A stretch of 64,000 bases of DNA from Pseudomonas sp. MWU16-30317 (GTDB taxonomy: Bacteria; Pseudomonadota; Gammaproteobacteria; Pseudomonadales; Pseudomonadaceae). Within the stretch, counting starts at the first letter, position 1, and the number at the start of each line of letters is the position of its first letter. Shown here piece after piece: positions 15,980 through 25,135 of the stretch. Position numbers and translations under genes: made by a program. The stretch is taken from the NCBI RefSeq assembly GCF_020515695.1, contig NZ_JAIWJA010000006.1, positions 327,959 through 391,958 of the forward strand, given 5' to 3'. Under the pieces are notes generated by a model that searched no databases, was not told where the DNA came from, and saw nothing but the letters and a program-made list of their open reading frames with translations.

Positions 15980-16300
15980 TTAAAGCAGATCGTACTGTTT
16001 GAGCTTCTTGCGCAGGGTGCCACGATTGAGGCCGAGCATTTCGCTGGCTTTGGTCTGGTTGCCCTTGACGTAGTTCATCACGCTTTCGAGCAACGGGGCT
16101 TCGACTTCGGAGAGCACGAGGTTGTACACATCCGTGACGGCTGCGCCTTCTAGGTGCGCGAAATAATTGTGCAGCGCCTTCTCGACACTGCCGCGAAGGG
16201 TCTGACCCTCTTCGCTAGGCGTGTTGAGGTGCTGTTTCAAATTGACGTTGTCGCTCACGGGTGTTGTTCCACTCACTAATGTCTCGGTCATCATGGTCAT
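15980..16300 (-). CDS. fis: Nucleoid-associated DNA-binding protein Fis
   Basis: A 106-aa protein. The C-terminal helix-turn-helix (NQTKASEMLGLNRGTLRKKL, about 82-101) is the invariant Fis DNA-binding region. Fis bends DNA and adjusts rRNA and growth-phase transcription. It overlaps dusB by 4 bases, the classic dusB-fis operon of gammaproteobacteria. Three Met codons close together at the start (MTMMTET) leave the exact initiation point open. Confidence 0.97.
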   Translation of the reverse strand: MTMMTETLVSGTTPVSDNVNLKQHLNTPSEEGQTLRGSVEKALHNYFAHLEGAAVTDVYNLVLSEVEAPLLESVMNYVKGNQTKASEMLGLNRGTLRKKLKQYDLL

Positions 16301-17310
16301 GCGGCCACCCCATTTCCGTCCTTTGTTGCCAGGCTCTCGTGATGTTCGCTGAAAAACGCGCGAACATTGGCCCTTTGTGCCGCCGTATCGTCCAGCGTGT
16401 TGAAGCGGCTACGGAACTCGCGGGCGCCCGGCAGGGTGGCCAGGTACCAGCCAACGTGCTTGCGCGCGATACGCACACCCATCACGTCACCGTAAAACTC
16501 ATGCAGCGCGGCCAGGTGCTCTAGCAGGATGCATTCCACTTCACTCAGTTGCGGCGCCGGCAGTTTTTCACCCGTACGCAGGTAGTGCTCTATTTCTCGA
16601 AAAATCCATGGCCGGCCCTGCGCCGCCCGGCCGATCAATACACCGTCGGCACCGGTCGCTTGCAGCACGTGACGGGCTTTTTCTGGCGAATCGATGTCGC
16701 CATTGGCGAATACCGGGATCGACACGGCCTGCTTGATCGCTGCGATGGTGTCGTACTCGGCCTCCCCGGTGTACAGGTCGGCGCGAGTGCGGCCATGCAC
16801 GGCCAGCGCGGTAATACCCGCCTGTTCGGCGATTCTTGCCACGGTGAGGCCGTTCTTGTTGTCCCGGTCCCAGCCCGTGCGAATTTTCAAGGTCACCGGT
16901 ACATCCACCGCGGCAACCACCGCCTGGAGAATCTCCTCTACCAGGGCTTCGTCCTTGAGCAGCGCAGAACCCGCCGCCTTGTTGCACACCTTCTTGGCTG
17001 GGCAACCCATGTTGATATCGATGATCTGCGCACCCAGCTCGACGTTGGCCCGGGCCGCCGCGGCCAGCATCTGCGCATCGCCACCGGCGATCTGTACCGA
17101 GCGGGGCTCGGGATCGCCATCGTGGATCATGCGCAGACGCGACTTGCGGGTGTTCCACAGGCTCATGTCACTGCTGACCATTTCCGAAACCACCAGGCCT
17201 GCACCCAGTCGTCGGCAAAGCTGACGAAAGGGCTGGTCCGTGACCCCGGCCATGGGGGCCAGGATCAAACCATTGCTGACTGTGTAAGGGCCGATGCGTA
17301 CCGCCGACAT
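16297..17310 (-). CDS. dusB: tRNA-dihydrouridine synthase DusB
   Basis: A 337-aa FMN-dependent enzyme. The N-terminus MSAVRIGPYTVSNGLILAPMAGVTD and the NMGCPAKKVCNKAAGSALL segment with the catalytic Cys are typical Dus motifs. It reduces uridine to dihydrouridine in tRNA D-loops. The ATG at 17310 is preferred to one 18 codons upstream because it gives the family start and has GGGAAGA upstream. First gene of the dusB-fis operon. Confidence 0.96.
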   Translation of the reverse strand: MSAVRIGPYTVSNGLILAPMAGVTDQPFRQLCRRLGAGLVVSEMVSSDMSLWNTRKSRLRMIHDGDPEPRSVQIAGGDAQMLAAAARANVELGAQIIDINMGCPAKKVCNKAAGSALLKDEALVEEILQAVVAAVDVPVTLKIRTGWDRDNKNGLTVARIAEQAGITALAVHGRTRADLYTGEAEYDTIAAIKQAVSIPVFANGDIDSPEKARHVLQATGADGVLIGRAAQGRPWIFREIEHYLRTGEKLPAPQLSEVECILLEHLAALHEFYGDVMGVRIARKHVGWYLATLPGAREFRSRFNTLDDTAAQRANVRAFFSEHHESLATKDGNGVAA

Positions 17311-17454
17311 TGGGTCTTCCCTGTTGTGGGGCAGGATCAGGAGAGTTCGAAAAAGGGTTGGCATAATACCCGCTCTCGATGACTGGATAAAGATCGATTT
17401 GGATAAAATCTGAACAGTTGTTCGCGAATGCCAAGCCGTTTGAGGGTGTGCGGG

Positions 17455-18885
17455 CTATTCCGGCGACTGGAAGCTCAAGCTGTAGTTCACCGCCTTGCTG
17501 CCTGGGTCGAGGATGTCGAGGGCGATGTGGATCGGTGTTTGCGGCGGCATGTCGGTCTGGCCCGCCAGGTCGCCGCTGAGGTATTCGCTGGGCTTGAAGC
17601 GACGGCTGGCGATCAGCTTGCCGTCGAGGTCGGCAAAACGCAGTTCCAGCAGCGGAAACGGCTGGGAGAAGGGCGCGCGGTTATAGATGATCGCGTCGAC
17701 GATCAGCGCGCCGCTGAACTGCGGATGGCTGCGCACCACCAGATTGCTGCTCTTGATCAGGGCAATATCGACCTTGGACGGTACCTCGCAGCCCACGACG
17801 GGGCAGAACTGCTGGAACCAGGGGCGATAGGCGTCCTGGCGAGCCAGTTCGTCGAAGTGATAGGCCACGTACTGGCCGGCCAGTGTCAGTGCCGCAATCA
17901 ATGCCAGCAAGCTCCAGAGCAGACGCTTGCCCCATGAGCTCTGGGATTTCTGCCATTGCAGTTCGAGAGGGTCTTCGGACAAATCCGGCAGGTCGGCGTC
18001 GCGCATCCGTGGTTCGGCCCGGCGGGCCTTGGCGGGCTTGAGCGGCGTGGCGTCGACCCGGCGCAGGCTTTCGTCGGCGGCTTCGATGGCCGAGCGGCGC
18101 TGGCGTCGTTCGTGGTGGGGCGCACGGCGGTCGTGTTCGTCGAACTCGTCCTCCAGACGGGTCAGGGACGGCTCGGCGCGGGCGTCGGGCTGGGTAACGG
18201 GTGCCAAGTGCTCGTCGACCAGTGGTGCGGGGGTGTGCGCGTCTTCTGCCAGGTAATGGTAGACGGCGGGCTCTGCGTCTCGCTCGGCGCGCAGCCGCTC
18301 CGGTGGGAGTGGGCTCTGCGCGCGAAGTTCTTGTCGCCCCTGTGAAATGCCCTGGTGCTCACCAAGCCGCGGCTCGGTCAGCGAGTCATCATCATCGAAG
18401 TCGTGGTCGACCGCCTCTGGCTCATCACGGCGGGCACTGAGCTGGTCTTCGCGCCCCGGCCCCGGATGCTCGGCGTTGCCGGTGCTTGGCGTGAAGCGCT
18501 GCTCCAGGCGGGCCAGTTCGTTGTCGAGGTCGAGGTGTTCGAGGTCAATTTCAGCAGCGGCGGCCCAGCGCCGCTGGCTGATGGGTTCGACACGGCGGTA
18601 GGCGGGCGCTTCGGGCGCTTGTGGCAGTACCGGTGGCTGTGCGGCTGTTTGAGGCGCAGGCGCAGGCGCTTCGCCGAGCGTCGGCAACGGTGAGTGCGCA
18701 GGTGCCTCGCCGAACAAGGCGGCCGCCGACTGTCCCGTGCTCTTTTCGAGCAACTGGCGCGCCGCGTTGAACACCTGCAGGCACGAACCGCAGCGCACCG
18801 CACCGCGCGCCGCGCTCAGCTGGTGGTAGCTGACGCGAAAGCTGGTCTGGCAATGTGGGCACTGGGTGACGAAACTCTCGGTCAT
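17455..18885 (-). CDS. DUF3426 zinc-ribbon inner-membrane protein
   Basis: A 476-aa protein. The N-terminal MJ0042-type zinc ribbon has CPHC at about 9-12 and CGSC at about 32-35. A long charged, Pro/Glu/Arg-rich linker of low complexity (about 50-300) follows, then one membrane helix (about 310-332) and a C-terminal DUF3426 domain predicted to face the periplasm. It sits between dusB and prmA as in other pseudomonads. The exact role is unknown; a metal-sensing or protein-binding anchor is plausible but unproven. Confidence 0.85.
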   Translation of the reverse strand: MTESFVTQCPHCQTSFRVSYHQLSAARGAVRCGSCLQVFNAARQLLEKSTGQSAAALFGEAPAHSPLPTLGEAPAPAPQTAAQPPVLPQAPEAPAYRRVEPISQRRWAAAAEIDLEHLDLDNELARLEQRFTPSTGNAEHPGPGREDQLSARRDEPEAVDHDFDDDDSLTEPRLGEHQGISQGRQELRAQSPLPPERLRAERDAEPAVYHYLAEDAHTPAPLVDEHLAPVTQPDARAEPSLTRLEDEFDEHDRRAPHHERRQRRSAIEAADESLRRVDATPLKPAKARRAEPRMRDADLPDLSEDPLELQWQKSQSSWGKRLLWSLLALIAALTLAGQYVAYHFDELARQDAYRPWFQQFCPVVGCEVPSKVDIALIKSSNLVVRSHPQFSGALIVDAIIYNRAPFSQPFPLLELRFADLDGKLIASRRFKPSEYLSGDLAGQTDMPPQTPIHIALDILDPGSKAVNYSLSFQSPE

Positions 18886-18943
18886 GCGCGGGTCCGGGCG
18901 GTAAGCGGCGCTCTGGCGGTGGCGAGCGATATCTTAAGAGGTC

Positions 18944-19822
18944 TCAGCGGCGTCGACCACTGATGCGTACCCAGCCATCACGGTTGGCGATCGGATCGAG
19001 GTCGAAATCCGCAGCATAGGCGGCGGCGACTTCTTCGCCCTGCTCGGCCAGGATGCCCGACAATGCGAGGCGGCCACCGGATTTGACCAGGGTCGACAGC
19101 TGCGGTGCCAGGCTGACCAATGGTCCGGCGAGGATGTTGGCGACCAGCACATCGGCTTGTTGGGCCGGCAGGTCTTCAGGCAGGTACAGCGGGAAAGAGT
19201 CCTCGGCAATGCCATTGCGCCCGGCGTTGTCGCGGGAGGCTTCGAGCGCCTGTACATCGATGTCGGTACCGACCGCATGCTTGGCCCCCAGCAACAGCGC
19301 GGCGATGGCCAGGATGCCCGAGCCGCAGCCGAAATCCAGTACTTCGCAATCCTGCAACGGCTGGCCATCGAGCCATTCCAGGCACAGTGCGGTAGTTGGA
19401 TGGGTGCCGGTGCCGAACGCCAGGCCTGGGTCGAGCAGCAGGTTCACCGCGTCAGGCTCGGGGGCGTCGAGCCAGCTCGGGACGATCCACAGGCGCTGGC
19501 CGAAACGGATCGGGTGGAAGTTGTCCATCCAGCTGCGTTCCCAGTCCTGATCCTCGATCACCTCGGCGTGATGCTCGGGCAGTTGGGCGTCGGTCAGCAG
19601 TTGCAGGTGGGCGAACACAGCCTGCGCATCGGTATCGGCCTCGAACAGCGCGAGCAGATGGGTGTGGGTCCACAGCGGCGTGGTATTGAGCTCTGGCTCG
19701 AAGATCGGCTGGTCCTCGGCATCCATGAAGGTGACCGACACCGCGCCAACTTCCAGCAGGGCATCTTCATAGGTTTCGGCTTGTGCTGGGCTGATGGCCA
19801 GACGGACTTGCAGCCAGGGCAT
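18944..19822 (-). CDS. prmA: Ribosomal protein L11 methyltransferase PrmA
   Basis: A 292-aa methyltransferase starting MPWLQVRLAISPAQAETYED. It has the SAM motif VLDFGCGSGILAIAA and the DPGLAFGTGTHPTT segment diagnostic of PrmA. It trimethylates ribosomal protein L11. The gene diverges from the orphan RHS gene across a 172-bp gap. Length and motifs are complete. Confidence 0.96.
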   Translation of the reverse strand: MPWLQVRLAISPAQAETYEDALLEVGAVSVTFMDAEDQPIFEPELNTTPLWTHTHLLALFEADTDAQAVFAHLQLLTDAQLPEHHAEVIEDQDWERSWMDNFHPIRFGQRLWIVPSWLDAPEPDAVNLLLDPGLAFGTGTHPTTALCLEWLDGQPLQDCEVLDFGCGSGILAIAALLLGAKHAVGTDIDVQALEASRDNAGRNGIAEDSFPLYLPEDLPAQQADVLVANILAGPLVSLAPQLSTLVKSGGRLALSGILAEQGEEVAAAYAADFDLDPIANRDGWVRISGRRR

Positions 19823-19994
19823 GGCGGGTACCTTTGATCTAAGAGCAAAGCGCGGAGTTTACGCGAGCGCGGGGTGTGTAGCGAGTAGGGCTTGTTGTCG
19901 GCAGGGTCATTGTCAAGCTGTCAGATTTGTGAGTACCCCGCGAGGGGGCAGATGTGCAGGATGGTTTATCCCCATATGCCAGAGCGCCACGGAC

Positions 19995-20846
19995 ATGAAA
20001 CCCAGGAATGGTCGGCGGTATTTGTTGCAGTGTGATAGTCGGCAGTCGGTGCTATCCAATAGTGCTGGACTGTCGCTTGCTTATAGCTGTTTTGGTTGGT
20101 GCGCGCATGATAACGGCAGTCGAATAGCGTTCAACGGGAGATTCAAGGAGTTGCACGGCGGGTATTTGCTAGGAAATGGATATCGGCTGTATTCGTCGGT
20201 TCTGGGTCGGTTTGTGAGCCCAGACTCATTGAGCCCGTTCGATCAAGGGGGGATGAATGCTTATGTGTACTGCCACAGTGATCCCTTGAATGCTATTGAC
20301 CCTACCGGCCATATTCCGGTTAAGCCGTTGCTGAACTCATTCGATGGTGCGGGTAACTTTCTCAGGCGTTTTTGGGGCGGCCTGCCTGATTTTTCAAGCG
20401 CCCTGAGTCGAGGTCGCGGGTCCAGCGCAAGTGGCCTCAAAAAAGTCTCATCGTTTGCAGGCGAGGGATTTGCTTTCGTGGGAGGAGCAGCAAAGCCTGA
20501 GATGCCGTATCGCAGCGGTAACGTGATGAGAGCTTTGAACAGTACTGAGGGGTGGATGCCTAGGCGCGCAGAGCTATTGGCAATAGATTTTGATTTGAAT
20601 GTCCCAAAATTGAAGGCTTTGGATAAGAAGGAGTTGCTGGCCAGGCAAGCGCAGGTCGAGACTGGCTTGGCAGGTATGTTCCCTGGTTATGACTACAGAA
20701 GCGGGCTTGCGCTGCAGAGTGCGGCGGAGCAAAAAAGGATGTTCGTGAGCGATACCCGTTTTTCTCGCCGTATATTGTTCGAGGAGCTTCGTCGCATGGG
20801 CACCTTGCCAACAAATATGCGGAACATTCGCGCTGAGTACCTATAA
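19995..20846 (+). CDS. Orphan RHS-core protein with unknown C-terminal domain
   Basis: A 283-aa protein read from ATG 19995. Residues about 55-98 contain the RHS-repeat-associated core (LLGNGYRLYSSVLGRFVSPD ... DPLNAIDPTGH), the conserved end of polymorphic-toxin shells. The remaining ~185 residues are a unique C-terminal domain I do not recognise, where a toxin usually resides in RHS proteins. The gene lacks the long RHS repeat region and any visible immunity partner. The base composition is clearly more AT-rich than its neighbours, a sign of transfer. An in-frame start upstream near 19794 overlaps prmA and is unlikely. It lies between prmA and accC, where core-genome order is otherwise conserved. 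Confidence 0.75.
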   Translation: MKPRNGRRYLLQCDSRQSVLSNSAGLSLAYSCFGWCAHDNGSRIAFNGRFKELHGGYLLGNGYRLYSSVLGRFVSPDSLSPFDQGGMNAYVYCHSDPLNAIDPTGHIPVKPLLNSFDGAGNFLRRFWGGLPDFSSALSRGRGSSASGLKKVSSFAGEGFAFVGGAAKPEMPYRSGNVMRALNSTEGWMPRRAELLAIDFDLNVPKLKALDKKELLARQAQVETGLAGMFPGYDYRSGLALQSAAEQKRMFVSDTRFSRRILFEELRRMGTLPTNMRNIRAEYL

Positions 20847-20870
20847 AAAAACCGGCCATCTCTGGCCGGT
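20844..20870 (-). terminator. Intrinsic terminator shared by accC and the RHS gene
   Basis: ACCGGCCA (20851-20858) pairs with TGGCCGGT (20863-20870) around TCTC. On the minus strand it is followed by seven T (complement of 20844-20850), a strong terminator for accBC. On the plus strand it follows the RHS stop directly but has only a weak T-stretch. Confidence 0.85.
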
Positions 20871-20920
20871 TCTTGTCCTGCGTTGCAGCTATCGGGGGGC
20901 AAGCCGCCTCCGCTACAGAA

Positions 20921-22267
20921 TCACTTCTCGCTAGCCAGCTTGTGCTCCAGGTAGTGAATATTCACACCACCCTCGCAGAAGCCTTTGTCGCGAACCAGAT
21001 CCCGGTGCAGCGGGATGTTGGTCTTGATGCCGTCGACCACGATCTCGTCCAGCGCATTGCGCATGCGCGCCATGGCTTCGTCACGGTCTTTGCCGTAGGT
21101 GATCAGCTTGCCGATCAGCGAGTCGTAGTTCGGCGGGACCGCATAGCCACTGTACAGGTGCGAGTCGACGCGTACGCCGTTGCCGCCTGGGGCGTGGAAA
21201 TGCTTGACCGTGCCTGGGCTCGGGATGAAGGTGCGTGGGTCTTCGGCGTTGATCCGGCACTCCAGCGAGTGACCGCGGATGACGACGTCGTCCTGGGTGT
21301 ACGACAGCTTGTTGCCAGCGGCGATGCTGAGCATCTCCTTGACGATGTCGATACCGGTGACCATTTCCGAAACCGGGTGCTCGACCTGGACGCGGGTGTT
21401 CATTTCGATGAAATAGAACCGACCGTCTTCGTACAGGAACTCGAAGGTACCGGCGCCGCGGTAGCCGATGTCTATGCACGCCTTGACGCAGCGGGCGAAG
21501 ACTTCCTGGCGAGCGGTTTCGTCGATGCCTGGTGCCGGCGCTTCTTCCAGGACCTTCTGGTGGCGGCGCTGCAGCGAGCAGTCGCGGTCACCCAGGTGGA
21601 TCGCCTGGCCTTGGCCGTCGGACAGCACTTGCACTTCGACGTGACGCGGGTTGGTCAGGAATTTTTCCAGATAGACCATCGGGTTGCCGAACGCGGCACC
21701 GGCTTCGGTGCGAGTCAGTATGGCCGAGGCGATCAGGTCTTCTTCCTTGTGTACCACGCGCATGCCGCGACCACCGCCGCCGCCAGCGGCCTTGATGATC
21801 ACCGGATAGCCGACTTCACGGCCGATGCGCAGGGCGGTTTCTTCGTCTTCAGGCAGTGGGCCGTCGGAACCCGGAACGGTTGGCACGCCGGCAGCGATCA
21901 TCGCGTGCTTGGCCGAAACCTTGTCGCCCATCAGGCGAATGGTGTCGGCTTTCGGGCCAATGAACGCGAAGCCGGATTTTTCCACCTGTTCGGCGAAGTC
22001 GGCGTTTTCCGCGAGGAAGCCGTAGCCTGGGTGGATGGCCGTGGCGCCGGTGACTTCGGCAGCCGCGATAATGGCCGGGATGTGCAGGTACGACAGATTG
22101 GCCGGCGCCGGGCCGATGCATACGGACTCGTCGGCCAGGCCCAGGTGCATCAGTTCCTTGTCGGCCTTGGAGTAGACGGCGACGGTCTTGATGCCCAGCT
22201 CTTTGCACGCACGCAGGATTCGCAGAGCGATCTCACCGCGGTTGGCGATCAGTACTTTTTCCAGCAT
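20921..22267 (-). CDS. accC: Acetyl-CoA carboxylase biotin carboxylase subunit AccC
   Basis: A 448-aa ATP-grasp biotin carboxylase starting MLEKVLIANRGEIALRILRA. The Gly-rich ATP loop KAAGGGGGRGMRVV and the MNTRVQVEHPVSE catalytic region are present. It carboxylates biotin on AccB, the first half-reaction of malonyl-CoA synthesis. It follows accB after 49 bases in a two-gene operon. Confidence 0.98.
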   Translation of the reverse strand: MLEKVLIANRGEIALRILRACKELGIKTVAVYSKADKELMHLGLADESVCIGPAPANLSYLHIPAIIAAAEVTGATAIHPGYGFLAENADFAEQVEKSGFAFIGPKADTIRLMGDKVSAKHAMIAAGVPTVPGSDGPLPEDEETALRIGREVGYPVIIKAAGGGGGRGMRVVHKEEDLIASAILTRTEAGAAFGNPMVYLEKFLTNPRHVEVQVLSDGQGQAIHLGDRDCSLQRRHQKVLEEAPAPGIDETARQEVFARCVKACIDIGYRGAGTFEFLYEDGRFYFIEMNTRVQVEHPVSEMVTGIDIVKEMLSIAAGNKLSYTQDDVVIRGHSLECRINAEDPRTFIPSPGTVKHFHAPGGNGVRVDSHLYSGYAVPPNYDSLIGKLITYGKDRDEAMARMRNALDEIVVDGIKTNIPLHRDLVRDKGFCEGGVNIHYLEHKLASEK

Positions 22268-22316
22268 TGCTGCCTTCTCCTTATGGAGCTACGCCATTGA
22301 GGCGCAGCAGCATGGG

Positions 22317-22772
22317 TCAAACGATGGTGAAGAGAGGCTGGTCGTATTCAACCGGCTGGCCGTCTTCCACGAGGATCGATTCGATCACACCGCTGGTTTC
22401 AGCTTCGATGTGGTTCATCATCTTCATCGCTTCGACGATGCACAGGGTGTCGCCTTTCTTCACGGTCTGGCCGACTTCAGCGAAGGCTGGCGCGGCAGGC
22501 GAAGATTTGCGGTAGAAGGTACCGACCATTGGCGAGCGAGCGACGGTGCCGTTCAATTTTGGCGCGGCAGGTGCTTCAGCGGCGACCGGAGCGGCAGCGG
22601 CAACCGGGGCAGCGACAGGCGCAGGCATCGGTGCTGGTGCGTAGTACTGCTGGGCAGGGGTCTTGCTGTGGCGGCTGATCCGTACGGATTCTTCGCCTTC
22701 CTTGATTTCCAGTTCGTCGATGCCGGATTCTTCCAGCAGCTCGATCAATTTTTTGACTTTACGAATATCCAT
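22317..22772 (-). CDS. accB: Biotin carboxyl carrier protein AccB
   Basis: A 151-aa protein. The N-terminal MDIRKVKKLIELLEESGIDE region, an Ala/Pro-rich flexible linker (about 45-72) and a C-terminal biotinyl domain with biotin on Lys117 in EAMKM are as expected. It carries carboxybiotin between AccC and the carboxyltransferase. The ATG at 22772 has GGGAG ten bases upstream; a TTG one codon earlier is possible. Confidence 0.97.
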   Translation of the reverse strand: MDIRKVKKLIELLEESGIDELEIKEGEESVRISRHSKTPAQQYYAPAPMPAPVAAPVAAAAPVAAEAPAAPKLNGTVARSPMVGTFYRKSSPAAPAFAEVGQTVKKGDTLCIVEAMKMMNHIEAETSGVIESILVEDGQPVEYDQPLFTIV

Positions 22773-23244
22773 CAATCATCAACTCCCAAGGGTCGGTCAG
22801 GGGCGTGGTGTGTTCTGCCTCGGCGTCCCGGCGTGCCAGCGGCATGGCTGGCGCCTGGGGCGCGGATCACGGTGCAGCCTGCGAAGGCCGTGGCCGTGAC
22901 AGCGGAAATCGGTGTATGCGCACACGGTTGAAAAAAAGCACATCGAAGAGTGGGATGCTCAGCAATCGCGACGCGTCACGTCCCTGAGTGCCGGGCAGTG
23001 CAAAACTGCCAGTGCCTAGCGGCTAAAAGCGCCATTGGCTGTCCCATCTCATGTCCGTCTGTGTCGTGCGCGGCGACTATGCCGCAAAGCACTGCCAACT
23101 GTCCAGTTAAGCACAATAGCCAGCACGTTGACCGATGATTGCGCAAAGTGCGTGACTATGTGGGCGGTTTTGGTCACGGGCGTGGCTGACGGCCCCAGTT
23201 TGAGGCCGTTGCGCGCTGTTGCAGCGCGCGTTCACGGAAGCGAT
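22773..23244. other. 472-bp gap between dsbD and accB; expected aroQ absent
   Basis: No open frame with a recognisable protein is present on either strand. In P. aeruginosa and P. putida the small type II dehydroquinase gene aroQ lies here. Reading the minus strand I see none of the usual AroQ landmarks (for example the N-terminal GPNLN motif), only probable accB promoter sequence such as an A/T-rich stretch (TTTTTTTC on the minus strand) near 22930-22940. The size of the gap is close to that of aroQ, but the sequence does not read as a recent pseudogene. Confidence 0.6.
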
Positions 23245-25029
23245 TCAGCCTGGCACTTTGGCGAGAAAACTTTTCGCATCTATTTCGCCGACGATACGCG
23301 ACGTTACTGTTTCCTGGCCTTGGGCGTCGAAAAACAGGAAGGCGGGAGGGCCAAACAATTTGTAACGATCCAGTATCGCGCGTTGCTCGGCATTGCTGTC
23401 GGTCATGTCGAAACGTATCCGGTCATACGGGGCCAAAGCAGCAACGACGCTTGGGTCGGTCAGGACCTTGGCTTCGATCACCTTGCAGCTGATGCACCAG
23501 TCGGCGTACCAGTCCAGCACCAGCGGGCGTCCTGCGGCCTTCGCCGCTGCCAGTGCACTGTCCAGTTGGGCTGCAGTGGTGATGGTTTGCCAACTGCTGG
23601 CGGCGGGATGCGCCGCACCGCCATTGGCGAGGGATGCGCTGCCGTTGCCCAGCGGCTGGAACGGATCGCTTTGGCCGCTAAAGGCACCCACCCAGCTGGC
23701 CAGGGCGTAGCTCAGCAGCAGCAGGCCGCAGAGCTGGGCCAGACGCTGGCGCGTGGTCTTGACGCCGAACTCGAGTGCGCCGAGGAACAGCCCGACACCG
23801 GCCGCCAGCAGCCCGACCAGCAACAGGGTGACAGGCCCGGGCAATACGCGACTCAGCATGCCCACTGCGACAGCCAGCAGCAGCACCCCGATCGCATTTT
23901 TGACCGAGACCATCCAGGCACCGCTTTTCGGCAGCCAGGCCGCGCCACCGGTGGCGACCACCACTAGCGGCACGCCCATGCCGACGCCGAGCGCGAACAG
24001 TTTCAAGGCGCCGCCGACGGCATCGCCGCTGGCGCTGATGTACAGCAGCGCGCCGGCCAGCGGTGCGGAGACGCACGGGGAAACCAGCAGGCTGGAAACC
24101 ACGCCGAGCACGGCGGCACCCCATAGCGAACCGCCTTGCGCATTGCCCGCGATGCGGTCCAGGCGACGGCTCAGCGCCTGAGGCAGCTTGAGATCGAACG
24201 TGCCGAACATCGCCAAGGCGAATACCGCGAAAATCAACGCGAATGGCACCAATACCCAGACCGATTGCAAGCGTGCCTGCAGGTTGAACTGGGCGCCAAA
24301 CATGCCCATCAACGCACCCAGCAGCGCGAAGCAGGCGGCCATCGGCAGTGCATAGGCCAGTGATAGCGACAGACCACGCAGGCCACCGACCTGTCCGCGC
24401 AACACGATACTGGAAACGATCGGCAGCATTGGCAGCACGCAGGGCGTGAACGTCAGGCCGATACCGGCAAGCAGGTACAGCAACAGTTCGTGCCAGCTCC
24501 AGCCTGAGGTGGCAGGGGCTGCGACATCACTGGCAATGGCCGGTGCGTCGGCAGCAGCGCTGTGGCCATCAATGCTCAACCGCTCGGTTTCCGGCGGATA
24601 GCACAGGCCTTTGTCGGCGCAGCCCTGGTAGGTCACCACCAGGGTGAACGGGCGTTGCGCGCTCTCGGGGCGGGGCAGGGTGACGTCGATGATGCCGTGG
24701 TAGACCTCGACGTCGCCGAAATACTCATCGTGCTTTTTTTCGCCGGCCGGCAACTGCGCCGCGCCCAAGCCGATGTCGGCGGGTTCGGTGCGAAACTGCA
24801 TACGGTGGCGGTACAGGTAGTAGCCTTCGGCGGGGACGAAGCGCAGCGTCAGGTGGTCTGGCGTGCTTTCGCGCAGCTCCAGCTTGAACGCTTCGCGTAC
24901 CGGTAGAAAGTCGCTGCTGTTGTTCAGCGATGAGGCACCAAGTACCGAGGTCGGGCGGCTGTCGAGCAGGCCTGCGCCCAAGACAGGCAGCGCAAAGGCG
25001 AAAAGCAGCAGGAAAAACAGGCGGCGCAT
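23245..25029 (-). CDS. dsbD: Thiol:disulfide interchange protein DsbD
   Basis: A 594-aa protein from the ATG at 25029 (MRRLFFLLLFAFALPVLG, a signal peptide). It has the three DsbD modules: a periplasmic alpha domain with a Cys pair in GCADKGLC (about 110-116), an eight-helix membrane beta domain with TPCVLP and SPCVSAPL cysteines, and a C-terminal thioredoxin-like gamma domain with WCISC. It moves electrons from cytoplasmic thioredoxin to periplasmic DsbC/DsbG and cytochrome maturation proteins. An ATG 12 codons upstream would spoil the signal peptide. Confidence 0.96.
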   Translation of the reverse strand: MRRLFFLLLFAFALPVLGAGLLDSRPTSVLGASSLNNSSDFLPVREAFKLELRESTPDHLTLRFVPAEGYYLYRHRMQFRTEPADIGLGAAQLPAGEKKHDEYFGDVEVYHGIIDVTLPRPESAQRPFTLVVTYQGCADKGLCYPPETERLSIDGHSAAADAPAIASDVAAPATSGWSWHELLLYLLAGIGLTFTPCVLPMLPIVSSIVLRGQVGGLRGLSLSLAYALPMAACFALLGALMGMFGAQFNLQARLQSVWVLVPFALIFAVFALAMFGTFDLKLPQALSRRLDRIAGNAQGGSLWGAAVLGVVSSLLVSPCVSAPLAGALLYISASGDAVGGALKLFALGVGMGVPLVVVATGGAAWLPKSGAWMVSVKNAIGVLLLAVAVGMLSRVLPGPVTLLLVGLLAAGVGLFLGALEFGVKTTRQRLAQLCGLLLLSYALASWVGAFSGQSDPFQPLGNGSASLANGGAAHPAASSWQTITTAAQLDSALAAAKAAGRPLVLDWYADWCISCKVIEAKVLTDPSVVAALAPYDRIRFDMTDSNAEQRAILDRYKLFGPPAFLFFDAQGQETVTSRIVGEIDAKSFLAKVPG

Positions 25030-25135
25030 GATGGCGTTCTCGCAAAGCAGTAAGGCGCCCATCATATCGATCCGGGGATTATGTGGCTGTTAACTTAGCT
25101 TCATCGGGATGTAACCTGATGTGCCGAGGGGGCCC

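Noticed and set aside
14210..16153. Open frame of 647 codons on the plus strand opposite purH
   Set aside because: Antisense shadow of purH with a Val/Gly/Ala/Asp/His-rich translation and no domain. It also runs through the fis terminator.
22773..23244. Short plus-strand frames spanning the dsbD-accB gap
   Set aside because: They have no domain, no ribosome-binding site, and run antisense into dsbD; they do not correspond to aroQ.
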